DNA of 64,000 nucleotides. Source: Candidatus Nanopelagicales bacterium (GTDB lineage: Bacteria; Actinomycetota; Actinomycetes; S36-B12). Both the position numbers and the translations under genes were made by a program. The first letter of the stretch is position 1, and each line of letters begins with the position of its first letter. A model generated the notes under the pieces. That model did not search any database, was not told the origin of the DNA, and saw nothing but the letters and a program-made list of their open reading frames with translations. Below, in pieces: positions 37,754 through 46,856 of the stretch. The stretch lies in contig JAGYKV010000018.1 of the NCBI GenBank assembly GCA_018401415.1, forward strand, positions 276,039 to 340,038, given 5' to 3'.

Positions 37754-37787
37754 ATTGCGAGCCCTGCCGATAGGCGGGGCTCGCAAT
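37754..37787 (+). terminator. Rho-independent terminator after the XRE/HbhA-like genes
   Basis: A 15-bp stem (ATTGCGAGCCCTGCC with GGCGGGGCTCGCAAT, one G-T pair) closes a GATA tetraloop and is followed by TATTTATG. It lies 27 bp after the HbhA-like stop and 28 bp before the DUF2516 start, so it should separate the two transcripts. Confidence 0.85.
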
Positions 37788-37815
37788 ATTTATGGGTGTC
37801 GGTTAGCATTTCAAC

Positions 37816-38097
37816 ATGGGTCTAGACGGAATGGTCATTCTAATTTTGTGGGCGATTTTATTAGGCGTAAAAGTCTTTGCCCTTATTGATTGCCTGCGTC
37901 GCCCAGCTGACTATTTCCCCTATATTGGTCGTCAAACCAAGTTGCTCTGGGTGGCATTAACGACGGTGTCGTTACTCGCTGGCCTCGCACCAAATTTGAC
38001 CATGTCGATCTTTGGAATCGCGGGGACAATCATTTCTCTGATTTATCTGCTGGACATTCGTCCCAAAATGATAGAGATCACCGGACGCAAGTTCTAG
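37816..38097 (+). CDS. DUF2516 family membrane protein
   Basis: The 93-residue protein has three hydrophobic helices: ILWAILLGVKVFALIDCL, LLWVALTTVSLLAGLAP and ISLIYLLDIRPKM. ALIDCLRRPADYFPY between the first two is the DUF2516 signature. Function is unknown. In Mycobacterium the orthologous gene (Rv0476) also follows hbhA. Its stop overlaps the end of the converging alaX gene by 4 bp. Confidence 0.88.
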   Translation: MGLDGMVILILWAILLGVKVFALIDCLRRPADYFPYIGRQTKLLWVALTTVSLLAGLAPNLTMSIFGIAGTIISLIYLLDIRPKMIEITGRKF

Positions 38098-38825
38098 TTT
38101 TCTAGTGCAATGCGGATTCGGCGGAATCCTTTACCTTTGTTCTCGACCTTCACGATTTTCATGGCACCAATCTGACTCGTGCTCGCGACATGGGTTCCGC
38201 CATCAGCTTGGACATCGAGTCCATTAATGTCCACGATTCGCACAATTTCAATGGTGGGAGGCAACAGATTTGTCGCCGTACGAATAATGTCGGGAATAGC
38301 AAATGCTTCTTCGCGATTAAGTTCATAGGCGGATATTGCTCGATTATTGGCTACTTCAATATTGCACGCCTGCTCAACGGCTTCCTTGAATCCCTCGGGG
38401 ATTGCATCCAGATTGAAATCTAATCGGCCGGTGAGCGGATCCATATTGGAACCTGTCACCAACGCACCAAAGTCGCGGAAAACCACTCCGGAGAGTAAGT
38501 GCAATCCCGAGTGCGTGCGCATCAAAGAAAAGCGTCGGTCATTCTCCAGCGCACCCTGAACTTTGGTGCCCACCGGCGGAATAGGATCACCATCTGCGGG
38601 TACCAGCCACAGATCATCTTTACGGCGGACGTCCACAATCCGGGTTTGCACACCGTTCCACAGCAGAACACCGTGGTCGGGTGGCTGGCCACCACCACCG
38701 GGATAAAAAGCCGAGCGATCGAGAACTATTCCCAACTCGGGATCGGTCTCCAGCACAACGGCTTCCCAATCGCGAATATCAGAGTCGTCGAGTTCCAGAC
38801 GGTGGGTGCGGCCGTGAAGTGACAT
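38094..38825 (-). CDS. Alanyl-tRNA editing protein AlaX-like
   Basis: The 243-residue protein resembles the free-standing editing domain of alanyl-tRNA synthetase, which removes Ser or Gly from mischarged tRNA-Ala. It shows DRSAFYPGGGGQPPDHG, the zinc motif RTHSGLHLLSG (HxxxH, about residues 103-113) and DVQADGGTHVASTSQIG, where the family has CGGTHV. Here Asp-Gly-Gly-Thr-His replaces the Cys-x-x-x-His motif, and the ligand may come from the preceding residues. It lies 11 bp downstream of gpm. Confidence 0.9.
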   Translation of the reverse strand: MSLHGRTHRLELDDSDIRDWEAVVLETDPELGIVLDRSAFYPGGGGQPPDHGVLLWNGVQTRIVDVRRKDDLWLVPADGDPIPPVGTKVQGALENDRRFSLMRTHSGLHLLSGVVFRDFGALVTGSNMDPLTGRLDFNLDAIPEGFKEAVEQACNIEVANNRAISAYELNREEAFAIPDIIRTATNLLPPTIEIVRIVDINGLDVQADGGTHVASTSQIGAMKIVKVENKGKGFRRIRIALEN

Positions 38826-38836
38826 TAACCGGATAC

Positions 38837-39598
38837 CTACTTCTTACCCTGCAGCGCGACAGCGGCCGCGGCTACTTTCGCGGCCTCGGGGTCAAGGTAT
38901 TCGCCACCGGGGACAATTGGCCGGAGGTTTTCATCAAGTCGGTATACCAAAGGGATGCCGGTGGGAATATTCAGTGCGGCAATATCTGCATCAGATACTC
39001 CGTCGAGGTGCTTGACCAATGCGCGCAGTGAATTGCCGTGGGCAACAACGAGCACGCACTCGTGCTTGCGCAGATGCTCTGCCACGATCACGTCTTCCCA
39101 AAAAGGAATCAGTCGGTCCACAACATCTGCAAGGCACTCGGTTGTCGGTACGGCTTCTGGGGGCAGGTCGGAGTAGCGCGGATCGGAATTTTGTGCGAAT
39201 TCACTATTCGGATCAATGGGTGGAGGAGGAGTGTCGAAAGACCTTCGCCACAGCATGAATTGATCTTCGCCGTACTCGGCCAGCGTTTGCGCTTTGTCCT
39301 TACCCTGCAATGCACCGTAGTGACGCTCATTGAGTCGCCAGTTCCGCACGACCGGAATCCAAAGTCGCTCACATGCGTCGAGGGCGAGTTGTGAAGTCTT
39401 AATGGCACGCTGTAGAAGTGATGTCAGAACTACATCCGGATTGAGTCCGGCGGTTTTCATAAGCTCGCCACCGCGGGTTGCTTCCTCACGGCCCTTCTGC
39501 GTCAGATCAACATCGACCCAGCCGGTGAACAGGTTCTTCTCGTTCCACTCTGATTCGCCGTGGCGAAGCAAGATCAAGGTATAGGCGCTGTCAGTCAT
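38837..39598 (-). CDS. gpmA: 2,3-bisphosphoglycerate-dependent phosphoglycerate mutase
   Basis: The 253-residue glycolytic enzyme interconverts 3- and 2-phosphoglycerate. It contains the phosphohistidine motif [29 protein letters not shown] at the N-terminus, [25 protein letters not shown] and [20 protein letters not shown] with the second active-site His. Its length and order with ybjN, mshA and phoU match the gpm1 locus of Mycobacterium. Confidence 0.96.
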   Translation of the reverse strand: MTDSAYTLILLRHGESEWNEKNLFTGWVDVDLTQKGREEATRGGELMKTAGLNPDVVLTSLLQRAIKTSQLALDACERLWIPVVRNWRLNERHYGALQGKDKAQTLAEYGEDQFMLWRRSFDTPPPPIDPNSEFAQNSDPRYSDLPPEAVPTTECLADVVDRLIPFWEDVIVAEHLRKHECVLVVAHGNSLRALVKHLDGVSDADIAALNIPTGIPLVYRLDENLRPIVPGGEYLDPEAAKVAAAAVALQGKK

Positions 39599-39615
39599 GT
39601 GCTTATCTTGCCCGA

Positions 39616-40119
39616 TTAGTCCTGTACCTCCAGAATGTGGGCGAATGCGGCGAGATTGGCGGTGGATTCACCCCGTGATACCCGCCACTCGTATTCCTTC
39701 TTGATAGCGGTTGCGAAGCCAAGTTCCAAAATTGTGTTAAAGGAGTTGTCGGAGTACTCAGCCACACAGCCGATCAGTCGATCAACTTCCGCCGAATCAA
39801 GTGAGGTGAGCGGAACTTTCCCTGCCAGATAAATATCGCCGTGTGAATCGATTGCGAATGAAACTCCATACATTCGCAAGTTGCGTTCGAGTATCCAGTG
39901 ATAAACGTCCTCGGTGTTTTCGTCTGGATGGCGGGCAACAAAAGCATTAATGGTGAGGGCATTAATTCCCACGCTCAGTGAGCAGGTGGTGGTGAGTTTC
40001 TTCTCGCCAGGAATTGTCACAACAACAACATTGTCTGCCCGTTCGAATTGCAATCCAGCTTGGCTCAAGTAATCCTCAATCACGGCGATTGATTGGGATT
40101 GCAGCGTGTCAGTTGTCAT
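39616..40119 (-). CDS. YbjN domain-containing protein
   Basis: The 167-residue soluble protein has the YbjN/type III secretion chaperone-like fold: [28 protein letters not shown] at the start, [41 protein letters not shown] in the middle and [18 protein letters not shown]. The gene overlaps the mshA stop by 4 bp (ATGA). In Mycobacterium the homologue (Rv0487) also lies between mshA and gpm1. Its role is unknown; the conserved pairing hints at a link to MshA expression or stability. Confidence 0.88.
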   Translation of the reverse strand: MTTDTLQSQSIAVIEDYLSQAGLQFERADNVVVVTIPGEKKLTTTCSLSVGINALTINAFVARHPDENTEDVYHWILERNLRMYGVSFAIDSHGDIYLAGKVPLTSLDSAEVDRLIGCVAEYSDNSFNTILELGFATAIKKEYEWRVSRGESTANLAAFAHILEVQD

Positions 40120-41393
40120 TGCGATCTACTTCGTACTCTCTCAAGCGAAGCCGCATAAGACTGCATTGCTATCGAGTAAGACTTGAGTAACCCCGCAGTG
40201 GTGTTCTCCCAGCCAAAAGCTGCAGCGTGCATGCGCGCACCCGCTGATAATTCCTTGCGATAAACCGGATTCAGAATCAACTGGTTGAGCACGTGGGCGT
40301 AGGCAATGGGGTTATGACCCTGAATCAACCGACCGCTCACGTTGTCAGCAACAGCGGTGGTTAATCCACCGACGGCGGCAGCAACAACGGGTGTACCGCA
40401 GGCCTGCGACTCAATGGCCACCAAGCCGAATGATTCGGAGTAGGAAGGAACCACGGTGAGGTCGGCGGCCCGGTACCAGTTCACCAATGTCTCCCGCGCA
40501 CCAGGCGGCTCGAACCGCACGAGATCGCTGATACCCAGGTCCTGAGCCAAATTCGCGAGGGATTCGGGGTGCTCGAGACCACTCCCAGACGCGCCACCGC
40601 AGACTGCAACAACGAGCGAACTGCGTAATTCAGGTCGCATGGCAACGAGTTCCGCCGCGGCGCGAATCAGAATATCTGGGGCCTTCAGCGGTTGAATCCG
40701 GCCCACATACAGCAACACGGTTGAATCCAATGCCACACCGAGTTCCCTGCGGGCACGTGATTTCGGCCCAGGTGAAAACATGGCGAGGTCAACGCCAGGG
40801 TTTACAACATCAATTCGATCAGGGTTTGCCGAGTACAGATCAACCAATTGCTGTGACTCGACTTCAGTGTTGGCAACAAGTCGTTGTGCAACATCGACAA
40901 CCTGTTGTTCGCCAATAATGCGCATTTCCGGTTCGGGTTTGTCTCCTTGAGCCATGTCGAGGTTTTTAACTCTTCCCATGGTGTGCATGGTGTGAACCAA
41001 GGGAACGCGCCATCTTTCAGATGCAAGCCATCCAACTTGACCGGAGAGCCAATAATGGGAGTGAATGAGTCCGTAGTACCCCTCGGGCCGAGCCGCTTCA
41101 GCACGCATCACGCCAGCGGTTACCGCACAGAGTTGGCCGGGGAGATCATTTTTCATGAGGCCTTCATAGGGCCCTGCCGTGATGTGTTGCACGGTGACAC
41201 CCGGCGCCATCTCGACACTTGCCGGTAGTGCCGAGGAGGTAGCTCGCGTGAAAATGTCCACCTCCACCCCGGATTGCGCGAGTCGTTTCGCCGTTTCGAC
41301 AACGTAGACATTCATGCCTCCGGCATCGCCGGTACCTGGTTGATCCAGTGGCGATGTGTGAATGGAAAGAACGGCAATGCGATCAGGAAGCAT
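40116..41393 (-). CDS. mshA: D-inositol-3-phosphate glycosyltransferase
   Basis: MshA transfers GlcNAc from UDP-GlcNAc to inositol 3-phosphate, the first step of mycothiol synthesis. The 425-residue GT4 enzyme begins with IAVLSIHTSPLDQPGTGDAGGMNVYVVETAKRLA, the typical MshA opening with its GGMNVYV acceptor loop. It has LLYVGRIQPLKAPDILIRA and the donor motif SYSESFGLVAIESQACGTPVVAA (E-x7-E). The neighbouring phoU-senX3-regX3 and ybjN-gpm genes match the mycobacterial mshA locus. Confidence 0.96.
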   Translation of the reverse strand: MLPDRIAVLSIHTSPLDQPGTGDAGGMNVYVVETAKRLAQSGVEVDIFTRATSSALPASVEMAPGVTVQHITAGPYEGLMKNDLPGQLCAVTAGVMRAEAARPEGYYGLIHSHYWLSGQVGWLASERWRVPLVHTMHTMGRVKNLDMAQGDKPEPEMRIIGEQQVVDVAQRLVANTEVESQQLVDLYSANPDRIDVVNPGVDLAMFSPGPKSRARRELGVALDSTVLLYVGRIQPLKAPDILIRAAAELVAMRPELRSSLVVAVCGGASGSGLEHPESLANLAQDLGISDLVRFEPPGARETLVNWYRAADLTVVPSYSESFGLVAIESQACGTPVVAAAVGGLTTAVADNVSGRLIQGHNPIAYAHVLNQLILNPVYRKELSAGARMHAAAFGWENTTAGLLKSYSIAMQSYAASLERVRSRSQ

Positions 41394-41408
41394 GGACGGT
41401 GGCTCTTT

Positions 41409-42071
41409 CTAGTTGACTAACGAAACTGCGACATAGGGCTCACCTGTCACGATTGTGACCACTCGCTTAGACACGGAGACGGCATGATCGGCGTAGCGCT
41501 CATAGAAGCGGGAGAGCAATGTGACATCGATCGCTTCTTCAACGCCGTACTTCCACGATGGCGACAACACAATGGTGAATAACTCGCGGTGGAATCGATC
41601 CATGTCTTCGTCGTGGCGAGCAATGTCTGCACACATGCTGACGTCCTTGGTGGCAATCACCGAGCCGGTCTTGTTCACGATTGCTTCGGCGAGTCCACCC
41701 ATTTCAGCGAATGTTCCGCGAACTTCTTGGGGGATTGCAACTTTGGGGTAGCGCATGCGTGCTTGCTTGGCCACGTGCTCGGCCAGATCGCCCATGCGTT
41801 CTAGTGAACTTGAAATTTTCATGCTGCCCAGAATGCTGCGCAGATCAGCGGCGACGGGAGTCTTCAGGGCCACGAGTTCAAAACACCGTTCCTCAATGCT
41901 TGCTGTCAGTGTGTCCACCTTGGCATCGAAATCAATGACTGCCTCAGCGAGTTGTAGGTCAGCGTCCAGCAGGGCCTGGGTGGCCCGGTTCATGGCGGAC
42001 CCCACGAGGCGAGTCACCTCAACGAGGTCGGAATTAATCGTCTCGAGTTGTTCGTGGTAGGCCTGTCGCAT
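41409..42071 (-). CDS. phoU: Phosphate signalling protein PhoU
   Basis: The 220-residue helical protein has two PhoU repeats. The first is marked by QLETINSDLVEVTRLVGSAMNRATQALLDAD, and SSLERMGDLAEHVAKQARMR has the metal-binding ExxxD pattern. The second is marked by FYERYADHAVSVSKRVV. PhoU modulates phosphate uptake and the SenX3/PhoR kinase. It is divergent from senX3-regX3 across a 237-bp gap. No pst transporter genes are in view. Confidence 0.95.
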   Translation of the reverse strand: MRQAYHEQLETINSDLVEVTRLVGSAMNRATQALLDADLQLAEAVIDFDAKVDTLTASIEERCFELVALKTPVAADLRSILGSMKISSSLERMGDLAEHVAKQARMRYPKVAIPQEVRGTFAEMGGLAEAIVNKTGSVIATKDVSMCADIARHDEDMDRFHRELFTIVLSPSWKYGVEEAIDVTLLSRFYERYADHAVSVSKRVVTIVTGEPYVAVSLVN

Positions 42072-42308
42072 GGTGACTCCATTTCCGTTGTCAGGAGAAC
42101 TTTACGCCTTGGGGTAACTTCCGCGCTTCTCGCTCGGAATCCAGGGAGCGATCTGGGCAAAGGTCAGCGGAAATATCCGTGCAATGGGTGCTACTTGGGC
42201 TGCCGGAGTGAATGCGAGGCTAACGGAGGATGAACAGCAGGAGCAGTTAGCCGAATGTTGTCCTAACACTGGCGTGTTCACGCCGCACGTGGGGAAGCGT
42301 GGCCGGTG
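42072..42308. other. Intergenic region between phoU and senX3
   Basis: About 237 bp separate the divergent phoU and senX3 genes and must contain both promoters. I see no clear inverted repeat, hairpin or convincing pair of PhoP/RegX3-type direct repeats. The frame leading into senX3 has a TAA at 42264-42266, so senX3 cannot be extended into this region to supply membrane helices. Confidence 0.6.
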
Positions 42309-43466
42309 ATGCGCTCTATCCTTTATAACGTGGTGACCCGCAAAAAAATTGTAGCCGAAGGTGACGCCCCCCGGACTTCGGCGATTTACCCTGCCGTCTC
42401 GGAAGAGATTGCCCGGATCCTGTCCATAATTCCGTCAGCATCCTTGGTGGTTGCCGCCGACGGCACCGTCCTTCGGGCCAGTTCGCGCGCCCTTACTCTG
42501 GGAATTGTGAACCGCAGCTCGGTAGCGGTGCAAGACATTGTCGAGATTGTGGGAAAGGTCGCTGAAGACGGTTCCCCTCGGGAGCAAACTCTTCGAGTCC
42601 GCCGTCCGCCGCTAGGGCGAGAGTTACTGGAAGTTCGCGTGCGCGTTGCTCCATTGAGTTCGGGAGCAATTTTGGTTTTGATCGATGACCTGGCGGAGGA
42701 ACGTCGTGTCGATGCCGTGCGTCGCGATTTCGTGGCCAACGTCAGCCACGAACTCAAGACTCCGGTAGGAGCCTTATCGATTCTCGCGGAAGCAGTTTTG
42801 AGCTCCGCCGACGATCCCGAACAGGTACAGCACTTTGCGGAGAAAATGCAAGCGGAGGCAAAGCGAATCGGAAGCCTGATTCAAGATGTCATTGATCTTT
42901 CCCGCCTACAAAGTGATGACCCCATGAATCGCGCTGAACTTGTGGACACCGATCAGCTCATCTATCGCGCAATCGAGGAAGTACGAACGATCGCTACTAG
43001 TTTGGAAATCGAAATTATTCGCGGTGAGAGTATCGATGCCCCGATTTTGGGTGATCGCGGTCAACTACTCACCGCTTTGCGTAACCTGTTGACCAATGCG
43101 GTCAGTTACTCGGCCGCCGGCACTCGCGTATCCGTTACCGCTCGTGAAGTAGACGGCATTGTCGAGATTTCGGTGAAAGATGCCGGAATTGGCATTCCCC
43201 CACACGATCTCGATCGGATATTTGAACGCTTTTACCGGGTGGATCCCGCACGTTCGCGTGGCACGGGAGGCACGGGTCTTGGTCTTGCGATTGTGAAGCA
43301 CGTATGCCAAAACCACGGAGGTGAATGCACGGTGTGGTCTGAGGTGGGGACCGGCTCCACATTTACCTTGCGCATTCCCGGCTACAACCCGATGCTAGAT
43401 GAATCCCGTGGGCCGCAGGAATTCACCGTGGATACCCTGTCTGTTGTGCGAGGGAAATCAGTGTGA
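42309..43466 (+). CDS. senX3: SenX3-like sensor histidine kinase without membrane segments
   Basis: The 385-residue kinase has a PAS-like domain (EEIARILSIIPSASLVVAADGTVLRASSRA, about residues 28-110). The dimerisation/phosphoacceptor helix RRDFVANVSHELKTPVGALSILAEAV follows, with His147, and the catalytic domain carries NLLTNAVSY, DAGIGIPPHDLDRIFERFYRVD and GTGLGLAIVKHV. It is paired with regX3, whose GTG overlaps its stop (GTGTGA). Mycobacterial SenX3 has two N-terminal membrane helices. Here the N-terminus is short and polar and no extension is possible, so the protein looks cytoplasmic. The alternative start is the GTG three bases earlier. Confidence 0.92.
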   Translation: MRSILYNVVTRKKIVAEGDAPRTSAIYPAVSEEIARILSIIPSASLVVAADGTVLRASSRALTLGIVNRSSVAVQDIVEIVGKVAEDGSPREQTLRVRRPPLGRELLEVRVRVAPLSSGAILVLIDDLAEERRVDAVRRDFVANVSHELKTPVGALSILAEAVLSSADDPEQVQHFAEKMQAEAKRIGSLIQDVIDLSRLQSDDPMNRAELVDTDQLIYRAIEEVRTIATSLEIEIIRGESIDAPILGDRGQLLTALRNLLTNAVSYSAAGTRVSVTAREVDGIVEISVKDAGIGIPPHDLDRIFERFYRVDPARSRGTGGTGLGLAIVKHVCQNHGGECTVWSEVGTGSTFTLRIPGYNPMLDESRGPQEFTVDTLSVVRGKSV

Positions 43467-44143
43467 CGCGAGTTCTTGTTGTCGAAGACGAGGACTCCTT
43501 CTCCGATGCATTGTCTTTTATGCTCCGCAAGGAAGGCTATGAAGTATTTGTAGCCGCAGATGGAAACGCGGCTCTCACCGAATTTGATAAACATGGCCCT
43601 GATTTGATTCTGTTGGATCTCATGTTGCCGGGAATCTCAGGAACAGAAGTGTGCCGAACAATTCGCGGTAAATCCTCTGTTCCGATCATCATGGTTACCG
43701 CCAAGGATGGTGAAGTAGACAAAGTCGTGGGCCTGGAATTAGGTGCAGATGATTACGTCACCAAACCATTTTCCTCTCGCGAATTACTCGCACGCATTCG
43801 AGCAGTCCTCCGTCGACATGGTGAACAAGAGGAGCTCCTCCCTCCCACCGTTGAGGCAGGCGGTGTGCGCATCGATGTGGAGCGACATGTGGTGTCCGTG
43901 CGTGGATCCAATGTCACCATGCCCCTGAAGGAATTCGATTTGCTGGAATTCCTGGTGCGTAACTCAGGTCGAGTTCTCACCCGCAACCAGTTGATTGATC
44001 GAGTCTGGGGTGCCGACTATGTCGGTGACACCAAGACCCTCGACGTCCATATAAAGCGTTTGCGGGCGAAAATTGAAGTGGACCCAGCCAATCCGGTACA
44101 TATTCTCACCGTGCGGGGCTTGGGCTACAAGTACGAGATTTGA
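43463..44143 (+). CDS. regX3: RegX3 phosphate response regulator
   Basis: The 226-residue OmpR-family regulator has a receiver with VVEDEDSF, phospho-acceptor Asp52 in LILLDLMLPGISG, MVTAKD and DDYVTKPFSSRELLARI. The winged-helix part contains MPLKEFDLLEFLVRNSGRVLTRNQLIDRVWG and TKTLDVHIKRLRAKIE. It is coupled to senX3 and is expected to control phosphate-starvation genes. PhoU lies on the opposite strand upstream, completing the phosphate-sensing locus. Confidence 0.96.
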   Translation: MTRVLVVEDEDSFSDALSFMLRKEGYEVFVAADGNAALTEFDKHGPDLILLDLMLPGISGTEVCRTIRGKSSVPIIMVTAKDGEVDKVVGLELGADDYVTKPFSSRELLARIRAVLRRHGEQEELLPPTVEAGGVRIDVERHVVSVRGSNVTMPLKEFDLLEFLVRNSGRVLTRNQLIDRVWGADYVGDTKTLDVHIKRLRAKIEVDPANPVHILTVRGLGYKYEI

Positions 44144-44198
44144 TCTTCACCACAACCCACCGGCTCCTTGTTGGTACTGTCCGCCCCGTGAATTCACC

Positions 44199-44945
44199 GT
44201 GGTAGGCCTAGGCACCGTTATCAACGTCGCAGCGATCGTGGTCGGATCGCTGATCGGTCTGGCCCTCGGCAATCGATTGCCTGAGCGAACTCGTGCGGTG
44301 GTCACCGATTCCCTCGGCATGCTGGTGTTTGTTATTGCAGCTTTCAACATCATGGCGCTGACAGACCAAGCGTGGATTGAATCTGTGGGTGGAGCTGCGA
44401 CTCTGTTGATTGTTTTGGGGTCACTTATTGTCGGTGGAATCATCGGGTCATTGCTGCGAATTGAAAGTCGGCTCGAGTCCGTTGGCGGCTGGATCCAAGG
44501 CAAATTCTCCAGAAGTGGGAGTACCGCTGGCAGGGCGCGGTTCATTGAGGGATTCGTCGATGCCAGTTTGATCTTCTGTATTGGCCCACTGGCAATCCTT
44601 GGCGCTTTAAGCGATGGCCTCGGTTTAGGCATTGATCAACTTGCGCTCAAGTCGGCCCTGGATGGATTCGCTTCCATAGCTTTTGCAGCCACCATGGGCT
44701 GGGGGGTCATGGCCTCTGCAATCGCCGTGGGCATCTACCAGGGAGCCATCACGGTAACTTCCATGTTCGCTGGGTCATTCCTGACTGAAGCGCTGGTAGC
44801 GTCGATCACCGCCACAGGTGGTGTGCTGTTAATTGGCGTGGGTCTGCGGATTCTGCGGATTAAGTCAGTTGCAGTGGGTGACTTACTCCCCGCACTCATT
44901 ATTGCGCCACTGCTGACCTTGCTTGTTGCAAGATTCATGGTGTGA
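44199..44945 (+). CDS. DUF554 family membrane protein
   Basis: I chose the GTG at 44199 (VVGLGTVINVAAIVVGSLIG); the open frame further upstream overlaps regX3 out of frame and is not natural. The 248-residue protein has about seven hydrophobic segments, with the DUF554 signature FIEGFVDASLIFCIGPLAILGALSDGL and LDGFASIAFAATMGWGV in the middle. The family is a predicted transporter or channel of unknown substrate (YdfK/YqgA-like). It converges with the lipoprotein gene. Confidence 0.9.
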   Translation: MVGLGTVINVAAIVVGSLIGLALGNRLPERTRAVVTDSLGMLVFVIAAFNIMALTDQAWIESVGGAATLLIVLGSLIVGGIIGSLLRIESRLESVGGWIQGKFSRSGSTAGRARFIEGFVDASLIFCIGPLAILGALSDGLGLGIDQLALKSALDGFASIAFAATMGWGVMASAIAVGIYQGAITVTSMFAGSFLTEALVASITATGGVLLIGVGLRILRIKSVAVGDLLPALIIAPLLTLLVARFMV

Positions 44946-44958
44946 ACGAGTTAAAGGT

Positions 44959-45480
44959 CTACAAGCCCCCGGGTGCAATACCTTCGTAGATACCCGTCGG
45001 TGGGACGGTCAAGACCTGCATGTCAACCGCTCCGGATTTTTCAAATTGCAGTGTCACGGGTACGTAGGTGCTGGGCCCCACATTGAGTGCAATCGTGTTG
45101 ACGTAATGCACTGATTCCCAGCCAAAAGGAATTGAGTCATTGGCTGGGATTTCCACGGTCGTACCCACGATTTCAGCAGGTTGGCCGTTAATTTGTGCTT
45201 GAACGAGTCTGTCGCCAATGGGGCCAAAGTTTGCAATCCGCATGAGCAGGGTTCCGGTTGGGCCCTCGCCGGTGACGAGAGTGGCATTGTCAATTGACAG
45301 GGTACCGATTGTGGCCTGAACCCCGGTGCCGGGCGCGGTCGTGGCTTGCACATTCGTGGACGCGTCGATTCCGTTGAAGCACCCGGTCAGGCCTGGCACT
45401 AGGAGGGCAACACCGGCGAGGATCAATGTGATCCTGGTGGTCCGGTGGGTTCGATTCGTCAGGCTGTGGGTCTGGGTCAC
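44959..45480 (-). CDS. LpqE-like lipoprotein
   Basis: The 173-residue protein has a signal peptide with lipobox PGLTGC near residue 34. A beta-sandwich-like mature part follows (NVQATTAPGTGVQATIGTLSIDNATLVTG, GTLLMRIANFGPIGDRLVQAQI, VEIPANDSIPFGW). In Mycobacterium the lipoprotein gene lpqE lies divergently next to carD, exactly this arrangement, and the mature part resembles the DUF461/PCu(A)C-like copper-chaperone fold. The usual Met/His copper ligands are not obvious, so copper binding is doubtful. Confidence 0.78.
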   Translation of the reverse strand: MTQTHSLTNRTHRTTRITLILAGVALLVPGLTGCFNGIDASTNVQATTAPGTGVQATIGTLSIDNATLVTGEGPTGTLLMRIANFGPIGDRLVQAQINGQPAEIVGTTVEIPANDSIPFGWESVHYVNTIALNVGPSTYVPVTLQFEKSGAVDMQVLTVPPTGIYEGIAPGGL

Positions 45481-45614
45481 AAGGGGAGAATACCTGTTGG
45501 CCCATGTACGTGCGATCTGTGGGGAAAACCGGGGTCGGCGGCCAAAAAATCACTGCCTCCTGCCGGTGAATGTGCCCGTGGTAAAGTTGGGGACTCTGAA
45601 AGGGGTCCATTCAT

Positions 45615-46097
45615 ATGGCGTTCAAGGTCGGCGAAACAGTTGTCTACCCCCATCACGGGGCCGCACTCATTGAAGCGGTCGAAATGCGGAAAATCAAAGG
45701 CGAGGATCGGGAGTACCTGGTATTGCGGGTGGCTCAAGGTGATCTCACCGTTCGAGTCCCATCCGAGAACGTAGATCTGGTCGGTGTGCGCGATGTTGTC
45801 GATGCTGCTGGCCTGGACCGGGTATTCGGCGTACTGCGCCAGCCCTACACCGAGGAACCCACCAACTGGTCGCGCCGTTACAAGGCCAATTTGGAGAAAC
45901 TTTCCTCAGGAGATGTAATCAAGGTCGCTGAAGTTGTGCGGGATTTGTGGCGTCGGGAGCAGGATCGTGGGCTGTCTGCGGGTGAGAAGCGAATGCTGGC
46001 TAAAGCCCGCCAAATTCTGGTGAGTGAACTTGCTCTCGCTGAGAAGACCGACGAGATCAAGGCTGAAGAAATGCTGGACGAGGTTCTCGCTTCCTAG
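45615..46097 (+). CDS. carD: CarD RNA polymerase-binding transcription factor
   Basis: CarD stabilises the open promoter complex by binding the RNA polymerase beta subunit, and is essential in Mycobacterium. The 160-residue length is typical. The N-terminal RNA polymerase-interacting domain reads [28 protein letters not shown]. The C-terminal helical DNA-binding part has [33 protein letters not shown] with the conserved Trp (residue about 86) that inserts at the bubble edge. It heads the carD-ispD-ispF-cysS-rlmB string. Confidence 0.97.
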   Translation: MAFKVGETVVYPHHGAALIEAVEMRKIKGEDREYLVLRVAQGDLTVRVPSENVDLVGVRDVVDAAGLDRVFGVLRQPYTEEPTNWSRRYKANLEKLSSGDVIKVAEVVRDLWRREQDRGLSAGEKRMLAKARQILVSELALAEKTDEIKAEEMLDEVLAS

Positions 46098-46148
46098 TCA
46101 AGCCGGTGTCTCTGTGAGGTTTTTTGTTACTGACTGAAAGTTGGGGAA

Positions 46149-46856
46149 TTGACCCGCACCGCTGTGTTAGTGCCTGCTGCCGGTCGTGGTGAACGACTCG
46201 GTCCCGGCACGCCCAAGGCACTCCGTGAGTTGGCGGGTATTCCCATGCTCGTGCACGCAGTGCATGCACTAGCGGCGAGTCCGGCAGTTGATCTGGTCGT
46301 CATTGCTGCACCTGAGTCTGAGGTAGAGCATGTATCAGGTTTGGTGGGACGCTCCTCATTTAATGCCGAAGTGAGTGTCGTCTCGGGTGGTTCAACCCGA
46401 CAGGAATCAGTTGCTCGCGCCTTAATCACACTTCCCGACGACGTCGATGTCGTATTGGTTCACGATGCCGCGCGGCCACTTGTTCCGGTCGAGATGGTCA
46501 CTGCCGTTGTTGCGAGTGTTCGCGAAGGTCACCCCTGTGTGATTCCCTGTCTGTTGGTCACCGACACCATCAAAGAAGTTGACTCACATGACACGGTGGT
46601 TCGCACGGTTGATCGTGAAGTTCTACGTTCGGTACAAACCCCGCAGGGTTTTGATCGCGTGGTTTTGCAACAGGTGCACGCAGATGCAGATCCGGACAAT
46701 GCTCTGACCGACGATGCCGGGTTGGTGGAAGCCAAAGGTATTCCGGTGCATGTGATTGCCGGCCACGCTGAAGCATTGAAAATCACTCGACCATTTGACA
46801 TCACGATCGCTGAAGCGATTATTGCGAAACGGAGATCAAGTGGCTCCCTCAGCTGA
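46149..46856 (+). CDS. ispD: 2-C-methyl-D-erythritol 4-phosphate cytidylyltransferase
   Basis: IspD makes CDP-methylerythritol in the non-mevalonate isoprenoid pathway. The 235-residue protein starts at a TTG (46149) behind GGGGA, and begins [21 protein letters not shown] with the CTP-binding glycine-rich loop. [19 protein letters not shown] and the [12 protein letters not shown] motif follow. The end overlaps the ispF start by 17 bp. The ispD-ispF pairing is standard in actinobacteria. Confidence 0.96.
   Translation: MTRTAVLVPAAGRGERLGPGTPKALRELAGIPMLVHAVHALAASPAVDLVVIAAPESEVEHVSGLVGRSSFNAEVSVVSGGSTRQESVARALITLPDDVDVVLVHDAARPLVPVEMVTAVVASVREGHPCVIPCLLVTDTIKEVDSHDTVVRTVDREVLRSVQTPQGFDRVVLQQVHADADPDNALTDDAGLVEAKGIPVHVIAGHAEALKITRPFDITIAEAIIAKRRSSGSLS

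Noticed and set aside
44147..44632. Open frame antisense to the DUF554 gene
   Set aside because: Pro/Ser/Thr-rich product with no motif, no ribosome site, and exactly opposite a well-supported membrane protein.
46098..46148. Terminator between carD and ispD
   Set aside because: There is a T run (GGTTTTTTG) but no convincing stem before it; only a weak, short pairing can be drawn.
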